Shown: positions 1-8,665, counted from the stretch's first letter. The stretch is DNA of 64,000 nt from Micromonospora phytophila (GCF_023656545.1 NZ_JAMOKF010000003.1:18842-82841); one strand, 5' to 3'. The notes: generated by a model from the sequence alone, not told the origin. Made by a program: numbers and translations.

Positions 1-872
1 GCACGGGACAGCACCTCCGGCTGTGGTACGGAGCGGCGGGCGATCACGTTGGCCGGCAGCGGACCGAGCGCGGCGGGGTCGGTGGGTCCGGTGGAGACGA
101 TCACGGTGCCACCCAGCGGGGCGAGCGCGTTGGCAAAGTCGCACAGCAGCCGCGGGTCGGCGCCGAACACCGTGCCCAGCGAGGCGTACAGCACCGGGTC
201 GCGCAGCTGATCCACCGGGAACGACGAGTCGGCTCGGCGGGCACCGACGCTCGGTCCGACGAACCGGTAGGACTCGTCGAAGCTGTCGGCCTGGGGGTGG
301 AACGCCCGCGAGGTGTAGACCAGGTTGAGCGGCTGGCGGATGTTCGCCAGGTCGATCAGGGGCACCGCACTCGTGTCGTACCGGCGGCGCAGCTCCCAGC
401 GCGACCTCAGGTACCCGCCGGCGTGGCGGGGCAGGGCCGCCGCCGCGGCGAACAGCTCCCAGGAGCCGTGGGTGGGGCTGGGCACGTGCCGGTTGAACGC
501 GAACGTGGTGAACGACGACGCTGCCGGCACGTCGAGTTCCCGAGCGACCACCGGCCCCCACAGGCAGAGGGCGTCGTGCACGACCAGATCGGGCCGGGCG
601 CCGCGCAGATCGTTGAGGACGGCGGGCAGCACGCGTACGGCGGTGCGCGCAAGCTGCTCCATCACCGTGACGGGCGTCGGCGGGCCGGCGAGCGGTACGT
701 CATCCCCGGAGTAGCGGAGCACTCGCGCGCCGGTGGCCCCGATCTCCTCTGCGTAGGCGGGCATCGTGTGGTAGGTGACGGAGTGGCCACGACGGACAAG
801 CTCGGCCACGACCGGCAGCGTCGGGTTGATGTGCCCGTGCATGGCGATGTTGAGGAATGCGATTGCGCTCAT
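1..872 (-). CDS. MGT-family glycosyltransferase, partial (C-terminus beyond left edge)
   Basis: Reads from an ATG at 872 leftward without a stop to base 1, giving about 290 residues. The N-terminus has the GT-B signature of macrolide-type glycosyltransferases (HGHINPTLP near residue 12, then VAELVRRGHSVTYHT); the visible C-terminal part has LYASLGTVFG and VPQPEVL, the start of the nucleotide-sugar-binding half. Family members move an NDP-sugar onto a small-molecule aglycone in the cytosol, often to inactivate macrolides. The family is usually about 390-400 aa, so roughly 100 residues including the HCGHNT-like donor motif lie outside the window. No strong ribosome site is seen upstream. The substrate cannot be read from the sequence. 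Confidence 0.85.
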   Translation of the reverse strand, partial: MSAIAFLNIAMHGHINPTLPVVAELVRRGHSVTYHTMPAYAEEIGATGARVLRYSGDDVPLAGPPTPVTVMEQLARTAVRVLPAVLNDLRGARPDLVVHDALCLWGPVVARELDVPAASSFTTFAFNRHVPSPTHGSWELFAAAAALPRHAGGYLRSRWELRRRYDTSAVPLIDLANIRQPLNLVYTSRAFHPQADSFDESYRFVGPSVGARRADSSFPVDQLRDPVLYASLGTVFGADPRLLCDFANALAPLGGTVIVSTGPTDPAALGPLPANVIARRSVPQPEVLSR

Positions 873-997
873 CGGCCGACCCCGGACAAGGAAGGAGTCA
901 GTGCCCGGCAACGAGTAACGATCATGGTCCGCCTTTCTCGGTAACAGCGTAGACGCTGCCGGATGGCACAGGGCGGCGGACCAGGCACTCGCCTTGT

Positions 998-1063
998 CTC
1001 GCGGGCAGGTTCGAGCTGGTCGAGCCGCGCCGCACCGCGACCGGGTTCAAAACCGGCCTCTTC
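998..1063 (+). pseudogene. IS701-family transposase remnant (N-terminal scrap)
   Basis: One frame reads LAGRF-LVEPRRTA-F-TGL, nearly the same as the N-terminal block AGRFGRVEPRRTAAAFVTGL of the IS701-type transposase at 26.6 kb in this window. No further homology can be followed after about 1065. It lies in the otherwise featureless 873-1230 gap between the glycosyltransferase and the DGPF gene. It is a short match, but too specific to look accidental. Confidence 0.5.
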
Positions 1064-1230
1064 TCGCCCTCGCACCACGGCGTGGACCTGGACGCCACGA
1101 GACGGTTCACCCAGGGCTCGGCTACGAGAGCCAACAAAATCCGGACGGTGATGTCGAGAACCCGTGGCCGGCTCCGTCCCCGAGGTGAACGTGACCAGAA
1201 TGGGTCGCACACGCATCGAGGAGAAGCACG

Positions 1231-1638
1231 ATGGCCAAGTACCTGCTGCTCAAGCACTACCGCGGCGCTCCGGCTGCGGTGAACGACGTGCCCATGGACC
1301 AGTGGACGCCGGAGGAGATCTCGGCGCACGTGCAGTACATGCACGACTTCGCGGCCCGGCTCGAGGGGACCGGCGAGTTCGTCGACGGTCAGGCGCTCGC
1401 CCCCGAGGGGACGTTCGTCCGGTACGACGGTGAGGGTCGCCCGCCGGTCACCGACGGCCCGTTCGCCGAGACCAAGGACCTCATCGCCGGCTGGATGGTG
1501 ATCGACGTCGACAGCTACGAGCGCGCCGTCGAGTTGGCCGGGGAGCTGTCGGCCGCCCCCGGGGCGGGCGGCAAGCCGATCCACGAGTGGCTCGAGGTGC
1601 GCCCCTTCCTGACCGCGCCGCCCACCATCACGGAGTGA
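1231..1638 (+). CDS. YCII/DGPF-domain protein
   Basis: A 135-aa single-domain protein of the YCII-related family, with the family hallmark DGPFAETKD at about residues 75-83 followed by LIAGWMVIDVDSYERAVELA, the ferredoxin-like fold core. A clear ribosome site (GAGGAGA) sits 7 bases upstream of the ATG. It is followed after 4 bases by an ECF42-type sigma factor. DGPF proteins and ECF42 sigma factors are a known genomic pair, the DGPF genes being the usual targets. The biochemical function of DGPF proteins is not settled. Confidence 0.9.
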   Translation: MAKYLLLKHYRGAPAAVNDVPMDQWTPEEISAHVQYMHDFAARLEGTGEFVDGQALAPEGTFVRYDGEGRPPVTDGPFAETKDLIAGWMVIDVDSYERAVELAGELSAAPGAGGKPIHEWLEVRPFLTAPPTITE

Positions 1639-1642
1639 CCTG

Positions 1643-2788
1643 ATGGACGAGGCCCTGCTCCGGAGCCTCACGCCGACCGTGCTCGGCGTCCTCGTCCGCC
1701 GCGGAGCCGACTTCGCGGCGGCCGAGGACGCCGTGCAGGACGCGCTGGTCGAGGCGGTCCGCGCCTGGCCGACCGACCCGCCGCGGGATGCGAAGGGCTG
1801 GCTGGTCACCGTGGCCTGGCGCCGGTTCCTCGACGCGACCCGGGCCGACGCCGCCCGCCGCCGACGTGAGAACCTCGTCGACGAGCAGGCGGCGCCCGGG
1901 CCTGCGCCCACGGTCGACGACACGCTCCAGCTCTACTTCCTGTGCGCCCACCCGTCGCTGACACCGTCGTCCGCGGTCGCGCTCACGCTGCGCGCCGTCG
2001 GCGGGCTGACCACCCGCCAGATCGCCCACGCCTACCTGGTGCCCGAGGCGACCATGGCGCAGCGCATCAGCCGGGCCAAGCGCACCGTCTCCGGTGTGCG
2101 CTTCGACCAGCCCGGCGACGTCGCCACCGTGCTGCGCGTGCTCTACCTGGTCTTCAACGAGGGCTATTCCGGCGACGTCGACCTCGCTGCCGAGGCCATC
2201 CGGCTCACCAGGCAACTCGCGGCCGCGATCGACCAGCCCGAGGTGGCGGGGCTGCTCGCCCTCATGCTGCTGCACCACGCCCGGCGCGCCGCCCGGACCG
2301 CGCCCGACGGCAGCCTGGTGCCGCTCGCCGAGCAGGACCGCCGCCGATGGGACACCACGTCGATCGCCGAGGGCGTGCAGATCCTGCAGGCGGCCCTGGC
2401 CCGCGACCGGCTGGGCGAGTTCCAGGCCCAGGCCGCCATCGCGGCACTGCACGCCGACGCGCCCACCGCCGAGGAGACCGACTGGGTGCAGATCGTCGAG
2501 TGGTACGACGAACTCACGCGCCTGACCGACAGCCCGGTCGTCCGGCTCAACCGGGCGGTGGCCGTCGGCGAGGCCGACGGACCGCGCGCCGGGCTGGCGG
2601 CGCTCGCGGCGCTGGACGACGCACTGCCCCGCCACACGGCCGTGGCGGCGTACCTGCACGAACGCGACGGCGCCCTGTCCACGGCGGCACGGCTGTACGC
2701 CGAGGCGGCCCAGAAGGCACCCAACCTCGCAGAGCGCGACCACCTGACACGCCAAGCCGCCCGCCTCAACGCCCGCCGGTACCGCTGA
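1643..2788 (+). CDS. ECF42-type RNA polymerase sigma factor with long C-terminal extension
   Basis: 381 aa. Sigma region 2 lies at about residues 5-75 (AAEDAVQDALVEAVRAWP), region 4 at about 105-160 (LTTRQIAHAYLVPEATMAQRISRAKR), then a roughly 220-residue helical extension (DUF6596/TPR-like: LVFNEGYSG, WDTTSIAEGVQILQAAL, LNRAVAVGEADGPRAGLAAL) that defines group ECF42. The start is 4 bases after the DGPF stop, with its Shine-Dalgarno GGAG inside the upstream gene end, so the two are translated as a pair. No anti-sigma gene is adjacent, as expected for this group, where the extension is thought to control activity. Probably drives transcription of the DGPF gene. Confidence 0.92.
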   Translation: MDEALLRSLTPTVLGVLVRRGADFAAAEDAVQDALVEAVRAWPTDPPRDAKGWLVTVAWRRFLDATRADAARRRRENLVDEQAAPGPAPTVDDTLQLYFLCAHPSLTPSSAVALTLRAVGGLTTRQIAHAYLVPEATMAQRISRAKRTVSGVRFDQPGDVATVLRVLYLVFNEGYSGDVDLAAEAIRLTRQLAAAIDQPEVAGLLALMLLHHARRAARTAPDGSLVPLAEQDRRRWDTTSIAEGVQILQAALARDRLGEFQAQAAIAALHADAPTAEETDWVQIVEWYDELTRLTDSPVVRLNRAVAVGEADGPRAGLAALAALDDALPRHTAVAAYLHERDGALSTAARLYAEAAQKAPNLAERDHLTRQAARLNARRYR

Positions 2789-2964
2789 CTGCTCTCGCAG
2801 CCGGGCCGGTCTGCAGGCTGGCTCCCAGGTGGTGCCGGAGAACTGCTGCAATTGTGTGAGGACGGGGGTTTCGTGCCGGTGGCTGCCGCCGGAAGCGGCG
2901 TGTACGACCGGAGGCCGACTTCCGTCGTAGGCTGCAGCTCGCACGTGATGGACAGGAGGCTGAG

Positions 2965-3651
2965 GTGGCCGGGACGACGCTGACCGAGACGACGGTGGCC
3001 GAGTTGATGGCCGAGCTGGCCGAGCTCGAGGACCCGAGGGCACGCGAGGTGAACGAGAAACACGGTGATGATCACGGTGTGAACCTCGGCAAGCTGCGCG
3101 CGCTCGCGAAGCGGTTGAAGACGCAGCAGGAACTCGCGTGCCAGCTCTGGGAGACAGATGACAGCGCGGCGAGACTGCTGGCGATCCTGATCTGCCGCCC
3201 GAAGGCGTTCGAGCGTGAGGAATTGGACGTCATGTTGCGCGAGGCGCGCACCCCCAAGGTGCACGACTGGCTCGTGAACTACGTGGTGAAGAGGAATCCG
3301 CACTCCGAAGAGCTGCGCCTGGCCTGGTCCGCCGATCCGGATCCGGTGGTCGCGAGTGCCGGCTGGGCGTTGACCACCGAACGCGTGGCGAAGAAGCCCG
3401 AGGGCCTCGACCTCGCAGGACTGCTCGACGTCGTCGAGGCGGAGATGAAAGACGCCCCGGATCGCCTGCAGTGGGCGATGAACCACTGCCTGGCTCAGAT
3501 CGGCATCGAGCACGCCGAGCACCGCGCCCGTGCAATCGACATTGGCGAGCGCTTGGAGGTCCTCAAAAACTACCCGACTCCCCCGAACTGCACGTCTCCG
3601 TTCGCGCCCATCTGGATCACCGAGATGGTGCGCCGGCAACACGATCAGTAG
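2965..3651 (+). CDS. DNA alkylation repair (AlkD-like HEAT-repeat) protein
   Basis: 228 aa, starting at a GTG preceded by a perfect AGGAGG 5 bases upstream. The protein is a run of helical HEAT-like repeats with the family blocks VNLGKLRALAKRLKTQQELA, WETDDSAARLLAILI, VHDWLVNYVVKR and WAMNHCLAQIG. Relatives are bacterial AlkC/AlkD-like DNA glycosylases that remove bulky or cationic alkylated bases without base flipping, or uncharacterised paralogs. The length matches the family. The C-terminus ends NYPTPPNCTSPFAPIWI, also typical. It stands alone; the next sequence downstream is a broken ligase gene. Confidence 0.85.
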   Translation: MAGTTLTETTVAELMAELAELEDPRAREVNEKHGDDHGVNLGKLRALAKRLKTQQELACQLWETDDSAARLLAILICRPKAFEREELDVMLREARTPKVHDWLVNYVVKRNPHSEELRLAWSADPDPVVASAGWALTTERVAKKPEGLDLAGLLDVVEAEMKDAPDRLQWAMNHCLAQIGIEHAEHRARAIDIGERLEVLKNYPTPPNCTSPFAPIWITEMVRRQHDQ

Positions 3652-3671
3652 GAAGACTCGCGCTCACGCTC

Positions 3672-4255
3672 TTCAGAGGGCAGGCCGCGGTGTGGGCCGG
3701 ACCGCTCGGCTACCGCGACCCCGCGCTGTACGGCGCGTTCTGGAAGATCGTCGAGCACTACCGGATCGCCGCCATGAGCGCGGTGCCCACCGTGTACGCC
3801 ACGCTGGCGCAGTACCGGTCGACGCCGACATCAGCAGCCTGCGGTTTCCGATGGTGGGGGCCTCGCCGCTGCCCGCCACGGTCCGCGACGACTTCCGGGC
3901 CCACACCGGGACAGCCCTGATCGAGGGCTACGGGCTGACCGAGGCCACCTGCGCCAGCGCGCGCAGCTTCCCCGACGTGTCGCGGCCGGGCTCGGTCGGG
4001 CAGCGCCTGCCCTACCAGCGGATTCCCGTCACCGCCGTCGGCAAGCTCCACAAGCCCGCACTGCGCACGGACGCCATCCGGCGGGAAGTCCGCGCCGCGC
4101 TCGACAAGGTCCCGGAGGTCCTCCACATCAAGACCACGACCGAGGGTAGCTCCATCGTGGCTACCGTCACCGTTTCTCCATCCGCCGACCAGGCGGCCAT
4201 CAAGGCCGTCCTGGGCCGTTATGCCATTGAATGGCGATTGGTTGTTGTGTCATGA
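3672..4255 (+). pseudogene. Acyl-CoA synthetase (AMP-dependent ligase) remnant
   Basis: Pieces of an adenylate-forming CoA ligase: first frame GPLGYRDPALYGAFWKIVEH then MSAVPTVYATLAQ, a frameshift near 3815, second frame VDADISSLRFPMVGASPLP, GYGLTEAT and PGSVGQRLPYQ, then an in-frame jump straight to IPVTAVGKLHKPALR (motif A10 with the catalytic lysine). The start and about 100 residues between motifs A6 and A10 are missing, so it cannot be active. Its stop overlaps the DoxX start (ATGA at 4252-4255), so it was probably the first gene of the DoxX-hydroxylase operon. Confidence 0.85.
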
Positions 4256-4605
4256 CGCTCGCTGCTGCCATCCTCGCGGTGCTGCTCGCCCTGATCTTCC
4301 TCGCCCTGGGCACGGCCAAGATCCTGGCTCTCAACCCCATGCGTGCGCTGGCCGCGGAGGCCGGTTTCTCCGTCGCCGCCTATCGCCGCATCGGCCTGCT
4401 CGAGGTCGCCGCGGTGGTGGGACTGCTCATCGGCCTGGTCCAGCCGCTGATCGGCGTCCTCGCCGGGGCCGGGCTGCTGCTCCTGCTCGGCGGAGCCGTC
4501 GTCGTACACCTGCGCAAGGGAGACGGCCCGCGCAAGTACGCCCCGGCGCTCGTCTGCGGGCTCCTGGTCGCCACCTACCTCGTTCTTCAGCTGGCGGCAC
4601 GATGA
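4252..4605 (+). CDS. DoxX-like integral membrane protein
   Basis: 117 aa from the ATG at 4252. Four hydrophobic helices: about residues 2-22 (LAAAILAVLLALIFLALG), 46-64, 68-88 and 99-115. The pattern LGTAKILALNPMRALAAEAG followed by RRIGLLEVAAVVGLLIG is typical of the DoxX-like family. I prefer this start over an ATG at 4231 because it forms an ATGA overlap with the stop of the broken ligase. It overlaps the hydroxylase start by 4 bases (ATGA at 4602), so the genes are translationally coupled. The role of DoxX-like proteins is poorly known; they often accompany flavin redox enzymes. Confidence 0.85.
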   Translation: MTLAAAILAVLLALIFLALGTAKILALNPMRALAAEAGFSVAAYRRIGLLEVAAVVGLLIGLVQPLIGVLAGAGLLLLLGGAVVVHLRKGDGPRKYAPALVCGLLVATYLVLQLAAR

Positions 4606-6140
4606 CAGTGGTTCCGGTAGTGATCGTGGGCGCGGGCCCCACCGGGCTCACCGCCGCGACGCTGCTCGCCCAGTACGGCGTCGAGTGCCTGATCCTCGAA
4701 CAGTGGGGATCGGTCTATCCCCTGCCTCGCGCCGTCGCCCTCGACGACGAGGTGCACCGCATCCTGGCGCGCCTCGGGCTCCGGGACGAGTTCGCCGCAA
4801 TCTCCAGGCCGCACCGGGGCCTGCGACTGGTCGACCGGACCATGCGGGTGCTGGCCGAGTTCCAGCGCGACGTGGCGCCGGGCAGACACGGCTACCCCCA
4901 GGGGAGCATGTTCGACCAGCCGGAGCTTGAGGCGATCCTCCGCCGGAACCTCAAGAACTACGGCAGCGCCACCCTGCGCGGCAGCACCGAGGTCACCGCG
5001 CTGACCCAGAACGCTGACGGCGTACGGCTGGACGTCACCGACACGGCAACCGGCGGGCACGACGTCGTCCGCGCGTCGTACGTCTTGGGTTGCGACGGCG
5101 CCAACAGCCTGACGAGGGCCTCGATCGACGCCAGCATGCAGGACCTGGGGTTCACGCAACGCTGGCTCGTCATCGACGTGGTCACCGAGGTCGACCTCGA
5201 CCAGTGGGAAGGCGTACACCAGCTCTGCGACCCGACCCGCGCCGGCACCTACATGCGCGTCGGAAAGACCCGCTACCGCTGGGAATTCCGGCTCGCGCCC
5301 GGCGAGACCGCCGACGACTTCCGCGACATGACCCGGCTGCATCCGCTGATCGCGCCCTGGACGGGCAACACCCCCGCCGGGAAGTTGCAGGTCGTCCGTG
5401 CGGCCGAGTACACCTTCCGCGCCCAGGTCGCCGACCGGTGGCGCGACCGGCGGGTGTTCCTGCTCGGCGACGCAGCGCACCTCACCCCACCGTTCATCGG
5501 CCAGGGCATGGGAGCCGGGCTGCGCGACGCGATGAACCTCGCCTGGAAACTCGCCGGCGTGCTCCACGGGACCCTGCCCGAGGCCGTGCTCGACACCTAC
5601 GAGATCGAACGCAAGCAGCACGCTCGCGCCATGATCAAGCTGGCGAAGATCATCGGCGCCGCGATGACGGCCGGCGGTAGAGCGGGCGACGTGATCCGCC
5701 GCGCGGTGGCGCCGCGCCTGCACCTCGTACCCCGTCTCAAGGACCTGGCCACGGACAGTGAGACACCCGCGCTACGCCGGTCCGCCCTGGTGCTGCGGCC
5801 ACGTCTGCGCCGCGCCCTCGCGGGCCGACTGTGCCCGAACGCCATCCTCGACGGCGAGCGCCGCCTCGACGACGTGGCCGCGGGGCGCTTCGCGATCGTC
5901 GCGTCCTCCGAGCCGCCCGCCACCCTACAAGCAGACATCCAACGGCGCGGAGCAGCTTTCATCGCCGCGCGGCCCGGCAGCGAACTTCACCGCTGGCTGA
6001 GAGACGGCCGCGCCCACACCGCAGTCATCCGCCCGGACGGCACCGTCCTCGGTGCCGTCCGGGACCTGTCCGCGGCCTGCGCCATCCTGCCCGGCTTCGA
6101 TGGGAACCTCTCCCGCCCCACGACCAACACCGGCGGGTAG
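4602..6140 (+). CDS. FAD-dependent aromatic hydroxylase, MhpA-like
   Basis: 512 aa class A flavoprotein monooxygenase. FAD-binding Rossmann motif GAGPTG at residues 10-15, the conserved DG-type motif (VLGCDGANSLTRA), and the second FAD motif GDAAHLTPPFIGQGMGAG near residue 288. Overall layout matches 3-(3-hydroxyphenyl)propionate-type hydroxylases: NAD(P)H-dependent ring hydroxylation of a phenolic substrate, with a C-terminal thioredoxin-like domain (ILDGERRLDDV to LRPDG-like sequence). It starts at an ATGA overlap with the DoxX gene. Together with the CoA ligase remnant and the muconolactone-isomerase-like gene it suggests an aromatic degradation or tailoring block, but the substrate is not shown. 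Confidence 0.88.
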   Translation: MTVVPVVIVGAGPTGLTAATLLAQYGVECLILEQWGSVYPLPRAVALDDEVHRILARLGLRDEFAAISRPHRGLRLVDRTMRVLAEFQRDVAPGRHGYPQGSMFDQPELEAILRRNLKNYGSATLRGSTEVTALTQNADGVRLDVTDTATGGHDVVRASYVLGCDGANSLTRASIDASMQDLGFTQRWLVIDVVTEVDLDQWEGVHQLCDPTRAGTYMRVGKTRYRWEFRLAPGETADDFRDMTRLHPLIAPWTGNTPAGKLQVVRAAEYTFRAQVADRWRDRRVFLLGDAAHLTPPFIGQGMGAGLRDAMNLAWKLAGVLHGTLPEAVLDTYEIERKQHARAMIKLAKIIGAAMTAGGRAGDVIRRAVAPRLHLVPRLKDLATDSETPALRRSALVLRPRLRRALAGRLCPNAILDGERRLDDVAAGRFAIVASSEPPATLQADIQRRGAAFIAARPGSELHRWLRDGRAHTAVIRPDGTVLGAVRDLSAACAILPGFDGNLSRPTTNTGG

Positions 6141-6260
6141 CCGTCAGACATCCTCTCCGGAGGATCGCAGCACGATGGGTCGTCTAACCTGTAATTGACT
6201 GATCGTCTTCTCGCTCCACCGAGCGCTGCACCACGCTCCCGCCTCGAACGGAGTACGGCC

Positions 6261-6563
6261 ATGAAGGAGTTCCTGGTAGAGCTCACTACCAGCGTCCCTG
6301 CGGGCACCGAACCGGCCGAGGTCGACCGACGCCGCGCCGCCGAAGCGGCGCGTGCTGCGGAGCTTGCGGCGGCGGGGCACTTGGTGCGGTTGTGGCGACC
6401 GGTCGGCGAGCTGCGCAGCGTCGGTCTGTGGCGCGCTACCAGCGAGGGCGAATTGCACGAGAAGGCACTCGGCACTTTGCCGCTTCGTCCGTGGATGACC
6501 GCGGTTGTCACCGCACTGGAGCCACACCCCAACGATCCGGGCAGGGCTGACCGGACCGCGTGA
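6261..6563 (+). CDS. Muconolactone delta-isomerase-family protein
   Basis: 100 aa from the ATG at 6261, which has GGAG 7 bases upstream; the longer reading from 6195 has no such site. Residues MKEFLVELTTSVPAGT, RAAELAAAGHLVRLWRP and LWRATSEGELHEKALGTLPL are the muconolactone isomerase domain, with the length of the family. Classical members isomerise muconolactone in the beta-ketoadipate pathway; many actinobacterial homologues beside flavin hydroxylases have other, untested substrates. It lies 120 bases after the hydroxylase, probably in the same transcription unit. Confidence 0.85.
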   Translation: MKEFLVELTTSVPAGTEPAEVDRRRAAEAARAAELAAAGHLVRLWRPVGELRSVGLWRATSEGELHEKALGTLPLRPWMTAVVTALEPHPNDPGRADRTA

Positions 6564-6666
6564 AAGGGCTTTCCCGGCACCGGCGCTCTCGTCATTGCCG
6601 GCGCCTGGCAGTCAGTCGAGGTTGGTCGCTATGGCATCAACGGGCGCCGCAGCAGCGACCCCTCGG

Positions 6667-7020
6667 TCAGTGCTCGATGCTGATCCTCGAGACGTGATAC
6701 TGGCGGATCCGCCAGGTGCCCGCGCTGAGCTGGAGAACCAGCGACAGGTGCACCGGGGCTTCCCAGCCGGTGGGGTCCCGGAAGGTGACATGCGCGAACC
6801 CCCCGGCTGCCTCCTGGCCGATCATGTACGTGTGCAGCAGGGCCACGTCGGCGCTGCGGTTGTCGGGCACTGCCTCGTAGTAGGCGCGAACCGCGTCCCG
6901 GCCGGTCAGGACCCGAGGCCCGAAGCCCTGGAACAGGGCATCCGGGGTGAACAGATCGGCCATGGCCTCCACGCGGTGGCCGTCGAACGCGGCCTTCCAC
7001 CGGCGCAGCATCTCGTCCAT
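6667..7020 (-). CDS. NTF2/SnoaL-like fold protein (SgcJ/EcaC-type)
   Basis: 117 aa. Cone-shaped NTF2-like fold: N-terminal helix MLRRWKAAFDGHRVEAMADLF, then TPDALFQGFGPRVLTGRDAVRAYYEAVP and C-terminal strands ending LVLQLSAGTWRIRQYHVSRI. The SgcJ/EcaC subgroup appears in polyketide loci and as stand-alone stress proteins; no catalytic residue can be assigned. It points toward the muconolactone-isomerase gene (convergent). Upstream it borders the broken sigma gene in the same direction; the only purine-rich site (GAGGAG) lies about 20 bases before the ATG, which is far. Confidence 0.8.
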   Translation of the reverse strand: MDEMLRRWKAAFDGHRVEAMADLFTPDALFQGFGPRVLTGRDAVRAYYEAVPDNRSADVALLHTYMIGQEAAGGFAHVTFRDPTGWEAPVHLSLVLQLSAGTWRIRQYHVSRISIEH

Positions 7021-7129
7021 CGGGTTACTTGTAATTGAGGCTCCTCATGTCGGTCTTTGCCAGTATCGGCGCTGACGACGAGATCCGTGCGGCCTCGGAT
7101 GACATCCGGGGACAACTCCATACCTGTCA

Positions 7130-7351
7130 GGGTTGGTGAGGGACCAGGTTGCGGTGGCGGGCAGCGCCCGCAGCACCGCCAGGCAGACCTCTTGGGCGAC
7201 GTCGCCGGCGGTGGCGTACGCGCCGTCGATGCGGCCCAGGCGGCCCGGCAGTAGCGGAGGCCGGGGCGTAGGTCGGTGAGCAGCGCCGAGGTCGCCGCCC
7301 GATCGCCTGCGGCGCCAGACGGACGAGCTCTGGCTCGATCACTGTGGTCAT
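7130..7351 (-). pseudogene. ECF sigma factor remnant (SigD-like region 2)
   Basis: From an ATG at 7351 the reverse strand reads MTTVIEPELVRLAPQAI, then in a second frame GDRAATSALLTDLRPGL-YCRA, then in a third frame LGRIDGAYATAGDVAQEVCLAVLRALP. Joined, these make region 2 of a SigD-like ECF sigma factor (the DVAQEV block). After ALPATATW the homology stops, so regions 2.4 to 4 are missing. Two frameshifts plus truncation mean it is dead. The 290 bases between it and wrbA hold no gene I can support. Confidence 0.75.
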
Positions 7352-7642
7352 ACGTTCGCGAGGCATCCTCGATACCGGCTGGTTGCCAGCACGCTGGCCA
7401 GCCTGGCCGGGTTTGCATAGCTCGCCGCCCTTAACGTTGATCTGCCAAAGCGCAGTTGCCGCAGCCTGCGCGCAGGCTCCGGTGAGCGGGTGACAGCCAT
7501 CCGGCAGAGGGTCGTGCGCCGTCATTTTCAGCCAAGGGTGGATGCGATGAAATAGGCGCTAAGCGCCGCGAAAGGCACATACGCTGGGACCTGCTGAGCG
7601 ACCACCTGCCCCGGGAGGGCAGCCACACCAGGAGAAGCTGCC

Positions 7643-8242
7643 ATGACCAGCGTCAAGCTGTCCGTCATCTACTACTCGGCTACCGGCACCGTCCATGCGA
7701 TGGCCGAGCGCCTGGCCGAAGCTGGGCAGAAGGCCGGCGCTGAAGTCCGCCTTCGGCAGTGTCCCGAGCTCGCTCCCGACGAGGCCATCGCCTCCAACGC
7801 GGCATGGAGCCAACACTTCGACCGGACCAAGGACGAGCCGAAGGCCACCGCCGATGACGTCGTCTGGGCTGATGCCGTGCTGTTCGGCACCCCTGTCCGC
7901 TATGGCAACGTCTCCAGCCAGCTCAAACAATTCCTGGACACCCTCGGCCCGCAGTGGGTGCAGGGCCTGCTGGCCGACAAGGTGTACGCGGGCTTCACGG
8001 CCGCGCAGACGCCCCACGGCGGCCAGGAGGCGACGTTGCTGGCGCTCTACAACACCATCTATCACTTCGGCGGCATCATCGTGCCGCCCGGTTACACCGA
8101 CCCGTTGAAGTTCGCCGACGGAAACCCCTACGGGGTCTCCCACGGCACGGGCGCCAACAACACCGACCCGCTGACCGAGGTGCAGTTCGCTGCCCTGGAT
8201 CACCTGGCGCAGCGAGTCGTCCGCTACGCCGGCAAACGCTGA
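7643..8242 (+). CDS. wrbA: NAD(P)H:quinone oxidoreductase, WrbA family
   Basis: 199 aa flavodoxin-fold protein. FMN phosphate-binding loop YSATGT at residues 11-16, FGTPVRYGNVSSQLKQFLD, the FTAAQTPHGGQEATLL segment and the HFGGIIVPPGY loop are diagnostic of type IV NQOs, which perform two-electron reduction of quinones using NAD(P)H and FMN. GGAGAAG lies 6 bases before the ATG. It is monocistronic: a strong hairpin follows the stop directly. Regulation is not visible in the upstream sequence. Confidence 0.93.
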   Translation: MTSVKLSVIYYSATGTVHAMAERLAEAGQKAGAEVRLRQCPELAPDEAIASNAAWSQHFDRTKDEPKATADDVVWADAVLFGTPVRYGNVSSQLKQFLDTLGPQWVQGLLADKVYAGFTAAQTPHGGQEATLLALYNTIYHFGGIIVPPGYTDPLKFADGNPYGVSHGTGANNTDPLTEVQFAALDHLAQRVVRYAGKR

Positions 8243-8262
8243 CACCTGAAATCGGGACCGAC

Positions 8263-8295
8263 CCGTGAGGCGGAGGTGAACGCTCCGCCTCACGG
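8263..8295 (+). terminator. Hairpin terminator after wrbA
   Basis: A perfect 13-bp inverted repeat (CCGTGAGGCGGAG, 7-base loop, CTCCGCCTCACGG) begins 20 bases after the wrbA stop and is followed by CCCTCCTTTAT. The T-tract is weak, as usual in GC-rich actinomycetes, but stem length and position fit an intrinsic terminator. Confidence 0.8.
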
Positions 8296-8394
8296 TCGGG
8301 CCCTCCTTTATGCCGGGCGGCGCCGTGCGCCGTCGCCAGCCGCAGCAGCACCCTGGGCCGTCGCCGACGCGGTCCGGCGCCCCAAGCCGAACGG

Positions 8395-8665
8395 GCACGA
8401 GCCGCAGCAGACCTGCAATCGACACAGCGAACTGAGCCGCGCCGGATGAGCCGTACTCAGATCGCCGACCTCGTCCGAGCACTCGGCGACATCGCCATCG
8501 TGCTGCGCGACGCCGACCCGGACGACAAAGCCGAGGTCTACCGGCAGCCAGGCCTCCGACTCACCAACAGACCGGAACGCAACGGTGCACGCTGCAGTGG
8601 ACCTCAGCGCGCACCGTGGGGTTATGGGTCGTGTCCGAGGGGCGACGTTGACCACGAACCCATGA
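8395..8665 (+). pseudogene. Serine recombinase C-terminal remnant
   Basis: Reads RARAAADLQSTQRTEPRR, then MSRTQIADLVRALGDIAIVL and RDADPDDKAEVYRQ-GLRLT, then after a frameshift near 8575 TVHAAVDLSAHRGVMGRVRG and a TGA at 8663. This is the far C-terminus of large actinobacterial serine recombinases (resolvase/integrase type). The catalytic and zinc-ribbon domains are absent. It hints that an integrating element once lay here; no attachment site can be recognised. Confidence 0.7.

Noticed and set aside
922..1923. Long reverse-strand open frame across the DGPF and sigma genes
   Set aside because: It is antisense to two well-supported genes and shows only arginine- and glycine-rich shadow composition.
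1..7020. Natural-product biosynthetic cluster (glycosyltransferase, FAD hydroxylase, NTF2-like cyclase fold)
   Set aside because: No polyketide, peptide or terpene synthase is present, and the genes are separated by remnants; the glycosyltransferase could belong to a cluster left of the window, but this cannot be seen.
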